A stretch of DNA of 64,000 bases. Source: Pseudomonas sp. 30_B. Lineage in GTDB: Bacteria; Pseudomonadota; Gammaproteobacteria; Pseudomonadales; Pseudomonadaceae. The stretch is taken from NCBI RefSeq assembly GCF_017491605.1, contig NZ_JAFGYY010000007.1, positions 186,001 through 250,000 on the forward strand, given 5' to 3'. Shown one piece after another: positions 50,658-59,958 of the stretch. Below the pieces are notes generated by a model. That model was not told where the DNA came from. It saw nothing but the letters and a program-made list of their open reading frames with translations, and made no database searches. Both the position numbers and the translations under genes were made by a program. The number at the start of each line of letters is the position of its first letter. The stretch's first letter is position 1.

Positions 50658-51095
50658 ATGGCCTACCCGCTCCTGCTCACCCTGCACCTGCTGGCCGCGA
50701 TCCTGTTCGTCGGCACGGTGTTCTTCGAAGTGCTGATCCTGGAGGGCGTCCGCCAGCACGTGCCGGCACGGGCCATGCGCGCAGTGGAAGCCGCCGTCGG
50801 GCGGCGTGCCCGGCGCCTGATGCCGTGGGCGATTCTCGTCCTGTTCGGCTGCGGCCTGGGCATGTTGTTCCTGCGCTACCTGCCGCTGCTGGCCGATCCG
50901 CTGGCATCCACCTTCGCCACCCTGCTCAGCCTCAAGCTGCTGCTGGCCGCCAGCGTGCTCGGGCATTTCGCCTTCGCCATGCACTCCTTCCGCACTGGCC
51001 GTATGACCGGCCAGCGCTCGCGGCGCATCCACTACAGCGTGTTCGTACATGTGCTGGCCATCGTGGTGCTGGCCAAGGGCATGTTCTACCTCTGA
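50658..51095 (+). CDS. CopD-like small membrane protein
   Basis: The 145-residue protein has about four membrane helices (LLLTLHLLAAILFVGTVFFEVL; ILVLFGCGLGMLFL; LLSLKLLLAASVLG; VFVHVLAIVVLAKG) and the CopD-domain His in LTLHLLA. CopD proteins import copper; a single-domain copy like this may bind copper or heme, but function is uncertain. Confidence 0.7.
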   Translation: MAYPLLLTLHLLAAILFVGTVFFEVLILEGVRQHVPARAMRAVEAAVGRRARRLMPWAILVLFGCGLGMLFLRYLPLLADPLASTFATLLSLKLLLAASVLGHFAFAMHSFRTGRMTGQRSRRIHYSVFVHVLAIVVLAKGMFYL

Positions 51096-51104
51096 CTCAC
51101 TCCC

Positions 51105-52202
51105 TCAGGCACACGCGCGGCGCTCGATCCCGGCCAGCGCGGCGAGCACGTCCGGCGCGTCGGGCTGGTTGATCGCCCGCGCCAACAAGGCCACCTCGAC
51201 GCACTTCTGCGCGGCGGCGGCCTGGGAACCGTCCGGCGCATCCTCCAAACCCTGCAACGACGAACAGGACGACGCCACCCACAGCCGCTCACCCAAGCGC
51301 TCATGGGCATGGCGCAGCACATCCAGCGCCGACTGGAGATCGTAGTCCCAGCCGTTGCCGCCACTCACCAGGCCCAGGGACAGCACCTTGTAGGACGGCA
51401 AGCGGTCGAGGACAGACTGGTACTGCCGCGGCGCGCTCACCAGGTCGACGTGCAGGCCGTCCAGCGGCAGGCTGGCGGCCAGGCCGAGGTTGTCCTCAAG
51501 GCCGCCGAAGTAGGTGGCGATCAGCTTCTTCAGCGGCTCGCGCTGGAGCAGGTTGTAGGCACGCTCGAAGGCGTTCTTCCAGGCCTGCGGCAGGTCGAGC
51601 ACCAGGATCGGTTCGTCGATCTGCACCCATTCCACGCCCTGCGCCGCCAGACGCTGGAAAATCTGGCCATAGACCGGCAGCAGGCGCTCCAGCAGGTCGA
51701 GCTTGTCGAAGCCGGCATGTTCGCCCTTGAGCTTGCCCAGCCAGAGGTAGGTCAGCGGGCCGATCAGCACCGGCTTGACCGGGTGCCCGAGCGCCAGCGC
51801 CTCGTCCACCTCTTCGAACAGCTGCTCCCAGCTCAGCTCGAACTGCTGGTCGACGCTGAATTCCGGGACCAGGTAGTGGTGTTCAGTGTCGAACCACTGT
51901 GCAGCACTCCCCTCCTGAGCCATGGCGAACAGGGTCTGCAGCGTCGGCTTGCCGCCCTGTGCGGGAATCACGCCGAAGGTCAGCGAGTGAGTCAGCACCG
52001 CGTCCTGCCAGGCGAAATCCCCCACCGGCAGCAGCTCGATGCCGGCCTCCGTCTGTGCTTGCCAGTGCGCGGCGCGCAACTCGCGTCCCACGTTGCGCAG
52101 TCCGGCCTCGTCCAGCTCGCCGTCGCGGAAGGCTGCCAGCGCGGCCTTCAGTTCAGTTGCGCGACCGATGCGGGGGAAGCCGAGGGTGTGGGCCAATGCC
52201 AT
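51105..52202 (-). pseudogene. metE: Truncated metE: N-terminal barrel of cobalamin-independent methionine synthase
   Basis: MetE normally has about 755-765 residues in two barrels; here only 365 residues are present, starting MALAHTLGFPRIGR with no frameshift and ending AALAGIERRACA. This covers the N-terminal barrel (VGDFAWQDAVL, QIDEPILVLDLP, LHVDLVSAP, SLGLVSGGNGWDYDL) and the linker. The C-terminal barrel, with the zinc site and catalytic residues, is missing. The CopD gene ends 9 bp away, convergent. The product should be unable to make methionine, though the intact frame may be retained for another reason. metR is divergent. Confidence 0.8.
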
Positions 52203-52260
52203 GGCGAAAATCTCCAAACCAATACGTCAGATGCAGGCATTGTCGACAGCCGGCCACCCA

Positions 52261-52273
52261 TGAGACAAACTCA
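52261..52273. promoter_or_regulatory. MetR-like box in the metE-metR spacer
   Basis: TGAGACAAACTCA resembles the MetR consensus TGAA-N5-TTCA with G/C changes in both arms. It lies between the divergent starts. Confidence 0.4.
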
Positions 52274-52326
52274 ATTCATTCGCGTTGAAATCAAGTTTTC
52301 CTCATATTGAGGTCGAGGCCGGCATC

Positions 52327-53247
52327 ATGCTTGAACTCCGTCACCTGAAAACCCTCCACGCCCTGCGCGAGGCCGACAGCCTCGTGGAGGCCGCCGAGCG
52401 CCTGCACCTCACCCAATCCGCCCTCTCCCACCAGTTCAAGGAACTGGAAGACCGCCTCGGCCTGTCGCTGTTCATCCGCAAGACCAAGCCAGTGCGCTTC
52501 ACCAGCGCCGGCCTGCGCCTGCTGCAACTGGCCGACAGCGTGCTGCCGCAACTGCGCGGCGCCGAACGCGACCTGGCGCGCCTGGCCGGTGGCACCGCCG
52601 GCCGCCTGCACATGGCCATCGAATGCCACAGCTGCTTCCAGTGGCTGATGCCGACCATCGACCAGTTCCGCGATGCCTGGCCGGAGGTGGAGCTGGACCT
52701 CGCCTCGGGCTTCTCCTTCGCCCCACTGCCGGCGCTGGCCCGCGGCGACCTCGACCTGGTGGTGACTTCCGACCCGGTGGATCTCGCCGGCATTACCTAT
52801 GTGCCGCTGTTCACCTACGAGGCACTGCTGGCGGTGGACAATCACCACGCGCTGGCCGGCAAGTCCTGTATCGTCCCGGACGACCTCGCCAGCCAGACGC
52901 TGATCACCTATCCGGTGGAGCGCGACCGCCTGGACATCTTCACCCGCTTCCTCGAACCCGCCGATGTCGAGCCCGCGCAGATTCGCACCTCGGAGCTGAC
53001 GGTAATGATGATGCAGCTGGTGGCCTCCGGCCGCGGCGTGTGCTGCCTGCCGAACTGGGCGCTGCACGAATACAGCTCGCGCGGCTACGTCACCGCCAAG
53101 CGCCTGGGCGAGAAAGGGTTGTACTGCACGCTGTTCGCGGCGATCCGCGCTGACATGCTGGACGCGCCGTTCATGCGCGACTTCCTGCTGACCGCAAAGG
53201 ACACCTCCTTCGCCACCCTGGAAGGCGTCAGCGCGGCGAAGGGCTGA
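52327..53247 (+). CDS. metR: LysR-family methionine regulator MetR
   Basis: MetR activates methionine-synthesis genes with homocysteine as coeffector. The 306-residue product begins MLELRHLKTLHALREADSLVEAAERLHLTQSALSHQFKELEDRLG, the MetR-type HTH. I start at 52327; the in-frame ATG 42 bases upstream lies in the divergent promoter. The adjacent metE remnant supports the assignment, though its presumed direct target is broken. Confidence 0.9.
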   Translation: MLELRHLKTLHALREADSLVEAAERLHLTQSALSHQFKELEDRLGLSLFIRKTKPVRFTSAGLRLLQLADSVLPQLRGAERDLARLAGGTAGRLHMAIECHSCFQWLMPTIDQFRDAWPEVELDLASGFSFAPLPALARGDLDLVVTSDPVDLAGITYVPLFTYEALLAVDNHHALAGKSCIVPDDLASQTLITYPVERDRLDIFTRFLEPADVEPAQIRTSELTVMMMQLVASGRGVCCLPNWALHEYSSRGYVTAKRLGEKGLYCTLFAAIRADMLDAPFMRDFLLTAKDTSFATLEGVSAAKG

Positions 53248-53576
53248 CACTGGAGTCTCACGCAAGACTTTTCATACTTCATTCGATGAATGAAGGGAGA
53301 TTGAAGCGCCCCGAACAGCGAACGAAAAAAAGCCCATCCATGAAGGATGGGCTTCGGGACCTAACGGATGCACAGCTTGATAGTCGTTATGGTTGGTGTA
53401 GACGCCGCGAGATGGGGAACGACGCGGCGTTGGGGCAATCATTGATCAGCCCTGCCAACCGGAAAAGAAAGCTACAGGCAAAAAAGAAACTTCCCACGCC
53501 ACCTGAGACCGTATTCGCAAAATACACGGCGGCCCTCCACAACTCCTCACCTGCGGCTACCCCCTGCTCTCCGGCG
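53248..53576. other. 329-bp spacer between metR and GST gene
   Basis: A hairpin AGCCCATCC/GGATGGGCT at 53331-53354, with a 7-T run on the minus-strand side (a terminator for the GST strand), is the only clear signal. The 220 bp between it and the GST stop contains a stem CGCCGCG ... CGCGGCG (53404-53430) but no convincing gene. It could be a long 3' UTR or a small RNA. Confidence 0.4.
53325..53354 (-). terminator. Terminator on minus strand, downstream of GST gene
   Basis: AAGCCCATCC ... GGATGGGCTTTTTTT read on the minus strand. It is about 220 bp past the GST stop. Confidence 0.75.
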
Positions 53577-54221
53577 TCACGGCGACTTCGCCTCGGCCGC
53601 CCGTGCATGTTCCGCCGCCCACTGCACGTCGCGCTCCCAGACCCGGGTGAAAGCCGGGCGCGAGGTGACCAACTCCACGTAGCGCTCGAACACCGGCAGC
53701 TTCGGCACCACACCGAAGCCGATGGTCCAGCGCAGGGCCGCGCCCCACAGCACGTCGGCAGCCGTCATGCGGCTGCCGAGCAGGTAGGGACCGTTTTCCA
53801 GCTGTTCGGCGATGGCGCGCATCACACTGTCGTAGTCGCCGTATGGGCTCATGGCCGACGGCGCCGGGTCGCGCTTGAGGGCCCGGTCGACGATGGCCGG
53901 CTCGAAGCTGGAGCCGTAGAACACCAGCCAGCGCAGGTAGGGGCCGCGCAGCGGGTCATCCAGGGCGGGCGCCAGCCCCGCGCGGGGGAAGAGGTCGGCC
54001 AGGTAGAGGAAGATGGCGCCCTGCTCGGTGACCAGCGCCTCGCCGTGGCGAATCGCCGGGACCTTGCCCAACGGGTTGATCGCCAGGTAGGCCGGCTGGC
54101 GTTGCTCGCCGGCCTTCATGTTGATCAGCTCGAGATCGTACTCGGCGCCCAGCTCCTCCAGCAGCACCAGGGTGCCGCTGGAACGTGTCTGGGGCGAGTG
54201 ATACAGGGTGATGCGGGACAT
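53577..54221 (-). CDS. Glutathione S-transferase family protein
   Basis: The 214-residue product has a thioredoxin-like N-terminal half with the catalytic-type Ser in YHSPQTRSSGTLVLLEELGAEY, the cis-Pro NPLGKVPAI, and the TEQGAIFLYLADLFPRAG GSH-binding segment, then an all-helical C-terminal half. I start at MSRITLYHSP. The substrate is unknown. It has no operon partner. Confidence 0.88.
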   Translation of the reverse strand: MSRITLYHSPQTRSSGTLVLLEELGAEYDLELINMKAGEQRQPAYLAINPLGKVPAIRHGEALVTEQGAIFLYLADLFPRAGLAPALDDPLRGPYLRWLVFYGSSFEPAIVDRALKRDPAPSAMSPYGDYDSVMRAIAEQLENGPYLLGSRMTAADVLWGAALRWTIGFGVVPKLPVFERYVELVTSRPAFTRVWERDVQWAAEHARAAEAKSP

Positions 54222-54280
54222 GGCGGGTTCTCCTGTGGCACGCCACTGCATGGAGCCCCCAGCATAGCCCCCTCAGGCCG

Positions 54281-55603
54281 TCACGCCTCGTCGAAGCTCA
54301 TTTCCGGCGGTTGCTCGCGGAAGCCGGCGGTGATCACGGCGAGGTAGATCACGCCCAGCACCAGCCAGGTGGCGCCGAGCCAGATCGCCAGGTGGTCGAG
54401 GCTGACCATCAGCCACAGATCGGCGATGAGCCCGATCAGCGGGAACAGCAGGAACAGCACCAGCTCGCGCGGACCGCGGCGCTCGGCGTTCAGGTAGTAG
54501 TGGAAGATCACCGAGAGATTCACCAGGCTGAAGGCCAGGAAGGCGCCGAAGTTGATGAACGAGGTGGAGGTAGTGACATCCATGCGCAGCGCCAGCAGGG
54601 CCACCACGCCGCACAGCACGATGCTGTTCACTGGCGTCTCGAAGCGCTTGCTGATGCGACCGAAGAACGGACGCGGCAGCACGCCGTCGCGGCCCATCGC
54701 GAACAACAGGCGCGAGGCACTGGCCTGGGCCGACAGCCCGGAGGTGAACTGGCCGACGATCAGGCCGATGAGGAAGAAGCTGACGAACAGATCGCCGCCG
54801 ATGTTGCGGGCAATTTCGTAGGCGGCGGAATCGGCGTTCTGGAATTCCACGGACGGGTGTGCAAGCTGTACGAAATAGCTGGCGGCGATGAAGATGCCAC
54901 CACCGATCAGGGTGATCAGCAGGATCGCTCGCGGAATGGTCTTGCGCGGCTCGTGGGTTTCTTCGGTCAGGGTGCTGACGGCGTCGAAGCCCAGGAATGA
55001 ATAGCAGGCGATGGCCGCGCCGCCCATGATCAGCGGCAGTTGGGTGCCTTCCTTGAGGAAGGGTTCCAGGGTCCACAGCGGACGGCTGGCGTCGCCCAGC
55101 ACATAGTGGATCGCCAGGCCGACGAAGGCCAGCAGGACGAGGAACTGCACCAGCATCAGCACGCCGTTGATGTTCTTCGCCAGGCGCAGGCCGACCACGT
55201 TGATCGCGGTGGTGACGCCGATGAACGCCAGTACCCACAGGGCCTGCGGCACGGCGGGGAACGCGGAATGCAGGTAGGCCGCGCCGATCAGCCAGATGGC
55301 CATGGGCAGGAACAGGTAATCCAGCAGCACCGCCCAGCCGGCGAGGAAGCCCAGCTTCGGGCTGATCGACTTGCGTACGTAGGTGTAGGCGGAACCGGCC
55401 ACCGGGAAGGCGGCGGCCATGCGCCCGTAGCTGAGCGCGGTGAAGAGCATGGCTACGGAGGCGACAAGGTAGGCTGACGGCACTACGCCACGGGTGACGT
55501 CGGCAAGGATGCCGAAGGTACCGAGGACGATGATCGGGGTCATGTAGGCGATGCCGAACAGCACCACCGAACCCAGCGACAGGGTTCGTTTCAGTTGAGC
55601 CAT
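54281..55603 (-). CDS. APC-family amino-acid/polyamine permease, PuuP-like
   Basis: The 440-residue carrier has about 12 helices, beginning FGIAYMTPIIVLGTFGI and including YGRMAAAFPVAGSAYTYVRKSI and CYSFLGFDAVSTLTEETHEPRKTIPRA. It groups with putrescine/polyamine importers such as PuuP by the latter motif. A C-N hydrolase gene precedes it on the same strand (163 bp away) and a LuxR regulator is divergent from that, suggesting one uptake/hydrolysis unit for an amide or amine. Confidence 0.85.
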   Translation of the reverse strand: MAQLKRTLSLGSVVLFGIAYMTPIIVLGTFGILADVTRGVVPSAYLVASVAMLFTALSYGRMAAAFPVAGSAYTYVRKSISPKLGFLAGWAVLLDYLFLPMAIWLIGAAYLHSAFPAVPQALWVLAFIGVTTAINVVGLRLAKNINGVLMLVQFLVLLAFVGLAIHYVLGDASRPLWTLEPFLKEGTQLPLIMGGAAIACYSFLGFDAVSTLTEETHEPRKTIPRAILLITLIGGGIFIAASYFVQLAHPSVEFQNADSAAYEIARNIGGDLFVSFFLIGLIVGQFTSGLSAQASASRLLFAMGRDGVLPRPFFGRISKRFETPVNSIVLCGVVALLALRMDVTTSTSFINFGAFLAFSLVNLSVIFHYYLNAERRGPRELVLFLLFPLIGLIADLWLMVSLDHLAIWLGATWLVLGVIYLAVITAGFREQPPEMSFDEA

Positions 55604-55766
55604 TACTGCTTACTCCACATTGTGTTTGTTATGGGCAGTGCAAATGTCTGGCTTGCGCTCACCCGCAAGCCGCGCGGGCGCTCGGGGCGCACGTCGGTGT
55701 TGGAGAATCGCTGTGGCGGCGCGGCCCTGCGCCCCGGCCCGAACAGAGTCGGGCCGGAAGGAAACG

Positions 55767-56588
55767 TCAGGCCGGAATGATCAGCTCGCGCAGGCCGTCT
55801 GCGTGCTCGCGCATTTCGCCCGGCAGCACGAAGCGGCGCTCGGCCAGGTAGCTGTAGTCGCGGCGCGCCTGCGCCAGGCGCTCGAAGTCCAGTTCGACGA
55901 TCTGCCGGCACTCTTCGCGGCCAGCCTCGCAGAGCAGCTGCCCGAAGGGATCGACCACGGCGCTGCCGCCGGCGAACACCAGGCCGTCGTCGCCCTCGCC
56001 AACACGGTTGACCATCACCGCGTAGGCCTGGTTTTCCATGGCGCGGCCCATGATCGCGGTGCGGTGGGTCGGGCCATAGGGGTCCATGTTGCCGTTGGTC
56101 ACGATGACCAGTTCGGCGCCGAGCTGGCCGAGGGCGCGGACGGACTCCGGGAACTCGATGTCGAAGCAGATCACGATGCCCACGCGCACGCCGTTCCACA
56201 GGCAGGTGGCGTAGCGGTCGCCGGGGGTGAAGACGCCGCGGTCCGACGCCCACAGGTGCGTCTTGCGGTACTGCAGGGCGATGCCTTCGGGGGTGATCAG
56301 CAGCGTGGTGTTGTAGAAGCGACCGTCGGCGGCGGCCTCGGCGAAGCCCACGGCAACGCTGATGTTCTTCTCCCGCGCGGCGCGCTGCACGGCCTGTACG
56401 CTGGGGCCGTCGACCGGTTCGGCGATGGCGGCGATGTTCTGCTCGGTGGGGAAGCCGGTCAGCTGGGTCTCGGGGAACACCACAAGCTGGGTGTCCGCTG
56501 CGCAGGCGTGGATGGCCTCCAGGGTACGGGCCAGGTTCCAGGCCACATCGCCATCACGGCCGGCCAGTTGCACAAGTTCGACTTTCAT
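55767..56588 (-). CDS. Carbon-nitrogen hydrolase (nitrilase superfamily)
   Basis: The 273-residue amidase has the catalytic triad E40 (VVFPETQLTG), K109 (YRKTHLW) and C141 (VICFDIEFPE). Motifs resemble amidases such as 5-aminopentanamidase and N-carbamoylputrescine amidohydrolase, but neither DavB nor AguA is adjacent. It lies upstream of the permease gene on the minus strand. I start at MKVELVQLAG. Confidence 0.87.
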   Translation of the reverse strand: MKVELVQLAGRDGDVAWNLARTLEAIHACAADTQLVVFPETQLTGFPTEQNIAAIAEPVDGPSVQAVQRAAREKNISVAVGFAEAAADGRFYNTTLLITPEGIALQYRKTHLWASDRGVFTPGDRYATCLWNGVRVGIVICFDIEFPESVRALGQLGAELVIVTNGNMDPYGPTHRTAIMGRAMENQAYAVMVNRVGEGDDGLVFAGGSAVVDPFGQLLCEAGREECRQIVELDFERLAQARRDYSYLAERRFVLPGEMREHADGLRELIIPA

Positions 56589-56737
56589 GGGCTTCCTCTG
56601 ATTCTTGTCTTCCAGTGACCGCACGCTGCAAAAGGATCAAACTGCACGCCGCGCCGGCTCAGGCTACGGACCGAGTATGCCGGTGGCGCCCTCACCGGGT
56701 AATTACGCCCGCGTGGTAACCCAACGGGGGTAGAGTC

Positions 56738-57517
56738 ATGGGCCTTTCCCTTCAGGACATCGCCTGGCACCGCTCGGTCGGGCAACTGATCGAGGCATTG
56801 GACAAGCCGAACTTCTGGACCTTGCTGGTACGCCTGCTGGGCCAGTATGTGCCCTTCGACAGCTGGGTCGTGCTGCTTTTCAGCGATGGCAGGCCGCAGG
56901 TGTTCGCCGAATGCCCGGGCGAGGACGGCGGCCCCGACCCGCTGTTCCAGGACTACCTCAAGGGCCTCTACCTGCTCGACCCCTTCTACATCGCCAGCCG
57001 CGAAGCGCCGGGCGGCGGGCTGTTCCGCCTGGACGACGTGGCGCCGGAGATGTTCGAGCAGACCGACTACTACCAGCGCTACTTCCGCCTCAACGTGGTG
57101 GCCGACGAGGTGCAGATCAACGTGCAGCTCGACGGCGAACGTACCCTGTGCTGCTCGGTGGGCAGCAAGGGCCGTTTCACCCCCGAGCAGATCGCCCTGC
57201 TGGGGCTGGTGCAGCCCTGGGTGGCAGGGCTGATGCGCCAGCGCATGACCTTCGAATGCGAAATCCAGGAAGCGCCCCCGCCGCCGCGCTGGCAGAACCG
57301 CCTGGAAGCCACTGCCCAGCAGGTGGAAACCCCGCTCACCGCCCGCGAGCTGGAAGTCGGCCGGCTGATGCTCAGCGGCTGCTCCAGCAAGGAAATCGCC
57401 CGCAAGCTGGCGATCTCCGCCGAGACGGTGAAGGTCCACCGCAAGCACATGTATGCGAAGCTGGGGATCAAGTCGCAGTCGGAGTTGTTCTCGTTGTTTC
57501 TGCAGGCGCAGGGGTGA
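56738..57517 (+). CDS. LuxR-family transcriptional regulator
   Basis: The 259-residue protein has an N-terminal sensory domain of about 180 residues and a C-terminal GerE HTH (LTARELEVGRLMLSGCSSKEIARKLAISAETVKVHRKHMYAKLGIKSQSELFSLFL). The N-terminal domain lacks the phosphoacceptor of a response regulator and is not a clear autoinducer domain, so a small-molecule ligand is likely. It is divergent from the hydrolase-permease pair and a good candidate to control it. Confidence 0.85.
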   Translation: MGLSLQDIAWHRSVGQLIEALDKPNFWTLLVRLLGQYVPFDSWVVLLFSDGRPQVFAECPGEDGGPDPLFQDYLKGLYLLDPFYIASREAPGGGLFRLDDVAPEMFEQTDYYQRYFRLNVVADEVQINVQLDGERTLCCSVGSKGRFTPEQIALLGLVQPWVAGLMRQRMTFECEIQEAPPPPRWQNRLEATAQQVETPLTARELEVGRLMLSGCSSKEIARKLAISAETVKVHRKHMYAKLGIKSQSELFSLFLQAQG

Positions 57518-57533
57518 GGCCGGCAACGCGCCC

Positions 57534-57660
57534 GTAGGATGGCGTGGAGCGCAGCGATACCCATCGCGGCGGATAACGCTGCGCGTTATTCGCCCTACGG
57601 GTGTTCCTCCTGCAACGTGGGTGCATGTGGTTAGCCTTCGCGGACAAGGTCCGCTCCTAC
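57534..57660. repeat. Mixed repeats: GTAGGATGGCGT type and GGACAAGGTCCGCTCCTAC type
   Basis: A GTAGGATGGCGTGGAGCGCAG unit with inverse end CGTTATTCGCCCTAC (57534-57599), then CGGACAAGGTCCGCTCCTAC at 57641-57660. Confidence 0.7.
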
Positions 57661-57724
57661 GAGAACCAGCACAGCGTTCTGGCTTTGGCTGTTGTCCTTG
57701 CTCTTAATGTCTTCCAGAACAATA

Positions 57725-57960
57725 TCCGCACGCACCGGAGCGCCCCTTCAGGAGGCCGAGTGGAATCGGAGTTTCAGGGGTTGAGCGGCATGGATGCCGC
57801 GAGAGCGTCGTCGGGCCATGGATGGCCCGTCGACGCGGGCCCCTGAAACTCCGATGGAGCGAGGGCACCCCGGCGAAGCCGGGGCCGGATGCAGGGGCAA
57901 GCCTTTTGGTTACTTTTCGGCGTTTGGAAAAGTAACTCGCCCGAGGGGGCGAAACAATAT
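57725..57960. repeat. Large structured repeat with nested hairpins
   Basis: A 15-bp inverted repeat TCGGAGTTTCAGGGG (57766-57780) / CCCCTGAAACTCCGA (57840-57854) encloses two inner hairpins GCGGCATGGATGCCGC and CGGGCCATGGATGGCCCG. An ACCCCGGCGAAGCCGGGG-type hairpin follows at 57870, then a stem TTACTTTT ... AAAAGTAA (57911-57933). Short ORFs in it look incidental. Similar elements are common in pseudomonads as I recall; I see only this copy here. Confidence 0.7.
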
Positions 57961-58023
57961 CTCCCAACACACGCCGAAGCGGCGCAGAAACACCCAACCC
58001 CAGCAACAGCTGCTTCTGCTCCC

Positions 58024-58186
58024 GTAGGAGCGGAGCTTCTCCGCGATCACTGCGATAGCGGTGCAATCCCCGACCACCGACCTGCCGGCCGGATCGCGGA
58101 CAAGGTCCGCTCCTACGCGAGCCGAGCCTCAACCAGCACCGTAGGAGCGGGCCATGCCCGCGATTGGCGCCCACAGGGCGCTCCCG
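58024..58186. repeat. REP pair and single REP upstream of sdaA
   Basis: A pair at 58024-58115 (GTAGGAGCGGAGCTTCTCCG ... GGACAAGGTCCGCTCCTAC) is followed by GTAGGAGCGGGCCATGCCCG at 58141. With the elements above they make the 752-bp spacer 57518-58269 almost wholly repetitive, with no gene. Confidence 0.8.
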
Positions 58187-58269
58187 CACAAAGTCCCCAC
58201 CAGCCGTCGAGCGGCCGGTGAGCATCCGCGCCAATGCGGGTCCATGCTTGAGGACAGGAGGAATTCCCC

Positions 58270-59649
58270 ATGAGCCTCAGCGTTTTCGACATGTTCAAGC
58301 CCGGCGTCGGGCCGTCCAGCTCCCACACCGTGGGGCCGATGCGCGCCACCCGCGAGTTCGTCGACCGCCTGCGGGCGGAGGGCCTGCTGGAACAGGTGAC
58401 AGCGATCGAGGTGCACCTCTACGGCTCCCTCAGCGCCACCGGCAAGGGTCACGCCACCGACCGCGCCTGCCTGATCGGACTGCTCGGCATCGACCCGGCG
58501 GAAGCCGACCCGGCCGCGCTGGCGCCACAGGTGGACGACATCCTGCTGCGCCATCGCCTGCGCCTGGGCGGCGTGCGGGAAATCGACTTCGACCCGGCGC
58601 AGCAACTGGTCTTCCACGACGACAGCCTGCCCGCCCACCCCAACGGCCTGCACCTGCGGGCGCTGGCAGGCAATGGCGAGCTGCTGGCCGAGCGCATCTG
58701 CTATTCCGTGGGCGGTGGTTTCGTGGTCGACCAGGCCGACTTCAACACCGACCGTGCCCTGCCCGACAGCCCCATGCCCTACCCCTTCCACAGCGCCGAG
58801 GAATTGCTGCGCCTGTGCCACCAGCAGGGATTCAAACGCATCAGCGACCTGATGTGGGCCAATGAGCTCGCCGTGCGCAGCGAGGCGGAAATCCACGCCG
58901 GCCTTGCGCATATCTGGGAGGAAATGCAGGCCTGCGTACGCCGTGGCCTGGAAACCGAAGGCACCCTGCCCGGCGGACTCAAGGTGCGCCGCCGCGCGCC
59001 CATGCTCTACCGCCGGCTGAACGAAGCCGACAGCGGCAACCTGATCGCCAGCACCCTGGGCGCCATGGACTGGGTGGACCTCTGGGCGCTGGCGGTGAAC
59101 GAGGAGAACGCCGCCGGCGGGCGGGTGGTGACCGCCCCCACCAACGGCGCCGCCGGCATCGTTCCGGCGGTGCTGCACTACTACGCCCGCTACGACACCC
59201 AGGCCAACGCGGACGCCATCGAACGCTACCTGCTCACCGCCGCCGCCATCGGCATCCTGTGCAAGCTCAACGCCTCGATCTCCGGCGCCGAAGTGGGCTG
59301 CCAGGGCGAAGTGGGCTCGGCCTGCGCCATGGCCGCCGGCGGCCTGGCGGAAGTCCTCGGCGGCAGCCTGGAACAGGTGGAGAACGCCGCCGAGATCGGC
59401 CTGGAGCACAACCTCGGGCTGACCTGCGACCCGGTGGCCGGGCTGGTGCAGGTGCCCTGCATCGAACGCAATGCCATGGCCTCGCTCAAGGCCATCAACG
59501 CCGCCCAGCTGGCCCTGCGCGGCGATGGCCAGCATCTGGTCAGCCTGGACAAGGCCATCGACACCCTGCGCGATACCGGGCGCGACATGATGGACAAGTA
59601 CAAGGAGACCTCGAAGGGCGGGCTGGCGGTGAATGTGATTGCCTGTTGA
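58270..59649 (+). CDS. sdaA: L-serine ammonia-lyase, iron-sulfur dependent
   Basis: The enzyme deaminates L-serine to pyruvate and ammonia using a [4Fe-4S] cluster. The 459-residue single-chain product has the N-terminal beta domain ([23 protein letters not shown]) and the C-terminal alpha domain with Cys-bearing motifs [30 protein letters not shown] and ERNAMAS. The start is preceded by an AGGAGG site. Confidence 0.95.
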   Translation: MSLSVFDMFKPGVGPSSSHTVGPMRATREFVDRLRAEGLLEQVTAIEVHLYGSLSATGKGHATDRACLIGLLGIDPAEADPAALAPQVDDILLRHRLRLGGVREIDFDPAQQLVFHDDSLPAHPNGLHLRALAGNGELLAERICYSVGGGFVVDQADFNTDRALPDSPMPYPFHSAEELLRLCHQQGFKRISDLMWANELAVRSEAEIHAGLAHIWEEMQACVRRGLETEGTLPGGLKVRRRAPMLYRRLNEADSGNLIASTLGAMDWVDLWALAVNEENAAGGRVVTAPTNGAAGIVPAVLHYYARYDTQANADAIERYLLTAAAIGILCKLNASISGAEVGCQGEVGSACAMAAGGLAEVLGGSLEQVENAAEIGLEHNLGLTCDPVAGLVQVPCIERNAMASLKAINAAQLALRGDGQHLVSLDKAIDTLRDTGRDMMDKYKETSKGGLAVNVIAC

Positions 59650-59669
59650 GTGGTGCCACTGCGGCAGGC

Positions 59670-59715
59670 GTAGGAGCGAGCTATGCGCGCGATCGCGGGC
59701 ATGGCCCGCTCCTAC
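59670..59715. repeat. REP unit after sdaA
   Basis: GTAGGAGCGAGCTATGCGCG followed by GGGCATGGCCCGCTCCTAC. Confidence 0.75.
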
Positions 59716-59777
59716 AAGGAACCGCTCGGCCATTTCTTGCACCGCCCGAGACAAACCTTCTCACCCCCGGAGAAAAT

Positions 59778-59816
59778 CGTTAGCTAGCTTTCTTTTTTCC
59801 CCTCTTCGAGCTAACG
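59778..59816. promoter_or_regulatory. Inverted repeat in the sdaA-GltS-like spacer
   Basis: CGTTAGCT (59778-59785) and AGCTAACG (59809-59816) flank a T-rich stretch, about 140 bp before the next start codon. It may be an operator or attenuator. The rest of the 309-bp spacer 59650-59958 holds only the REP unit and the RBS GGAGA; no gene is evident. Confidence 0.35.
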
Positions 59817-59958
59817 TCGCATCCGCAGAACAATCGAAAACCTTCCAAAGGCCCGCCACGTAGACTGTCGCGCAGGCGCGTTCGCGCAATGCCTGCCATG
59901 CTCTTCTGCGGTCCTTTCGACCCCCTCCCCCGTGATATCCCCGACGACTGGAGACTCC

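Noticed and set aside
53359..53365. attC-like core site ACCTAAC
   Set aside because: No matching GTTRRRY partner at suitable distance and no integrase.
55767..56588. N-carbamoylputrescine amidohydrolase AguB or 5-aminopentanamidase DavA by name
   Set aside because: Same superfamily, but partner genes aguA/davB are absent and similarity is only general.
57794..58027. Small hypothetical protein in the repeat spacer
   Set aside because: Lies wholly inside a structured repeat and REP units, with no ribosome-binding site.
57534..58186. CRISPR-like array of repeats
   Set aside because: Repeats are of different families, inverted, and irregularly spaced, with no cas genes.
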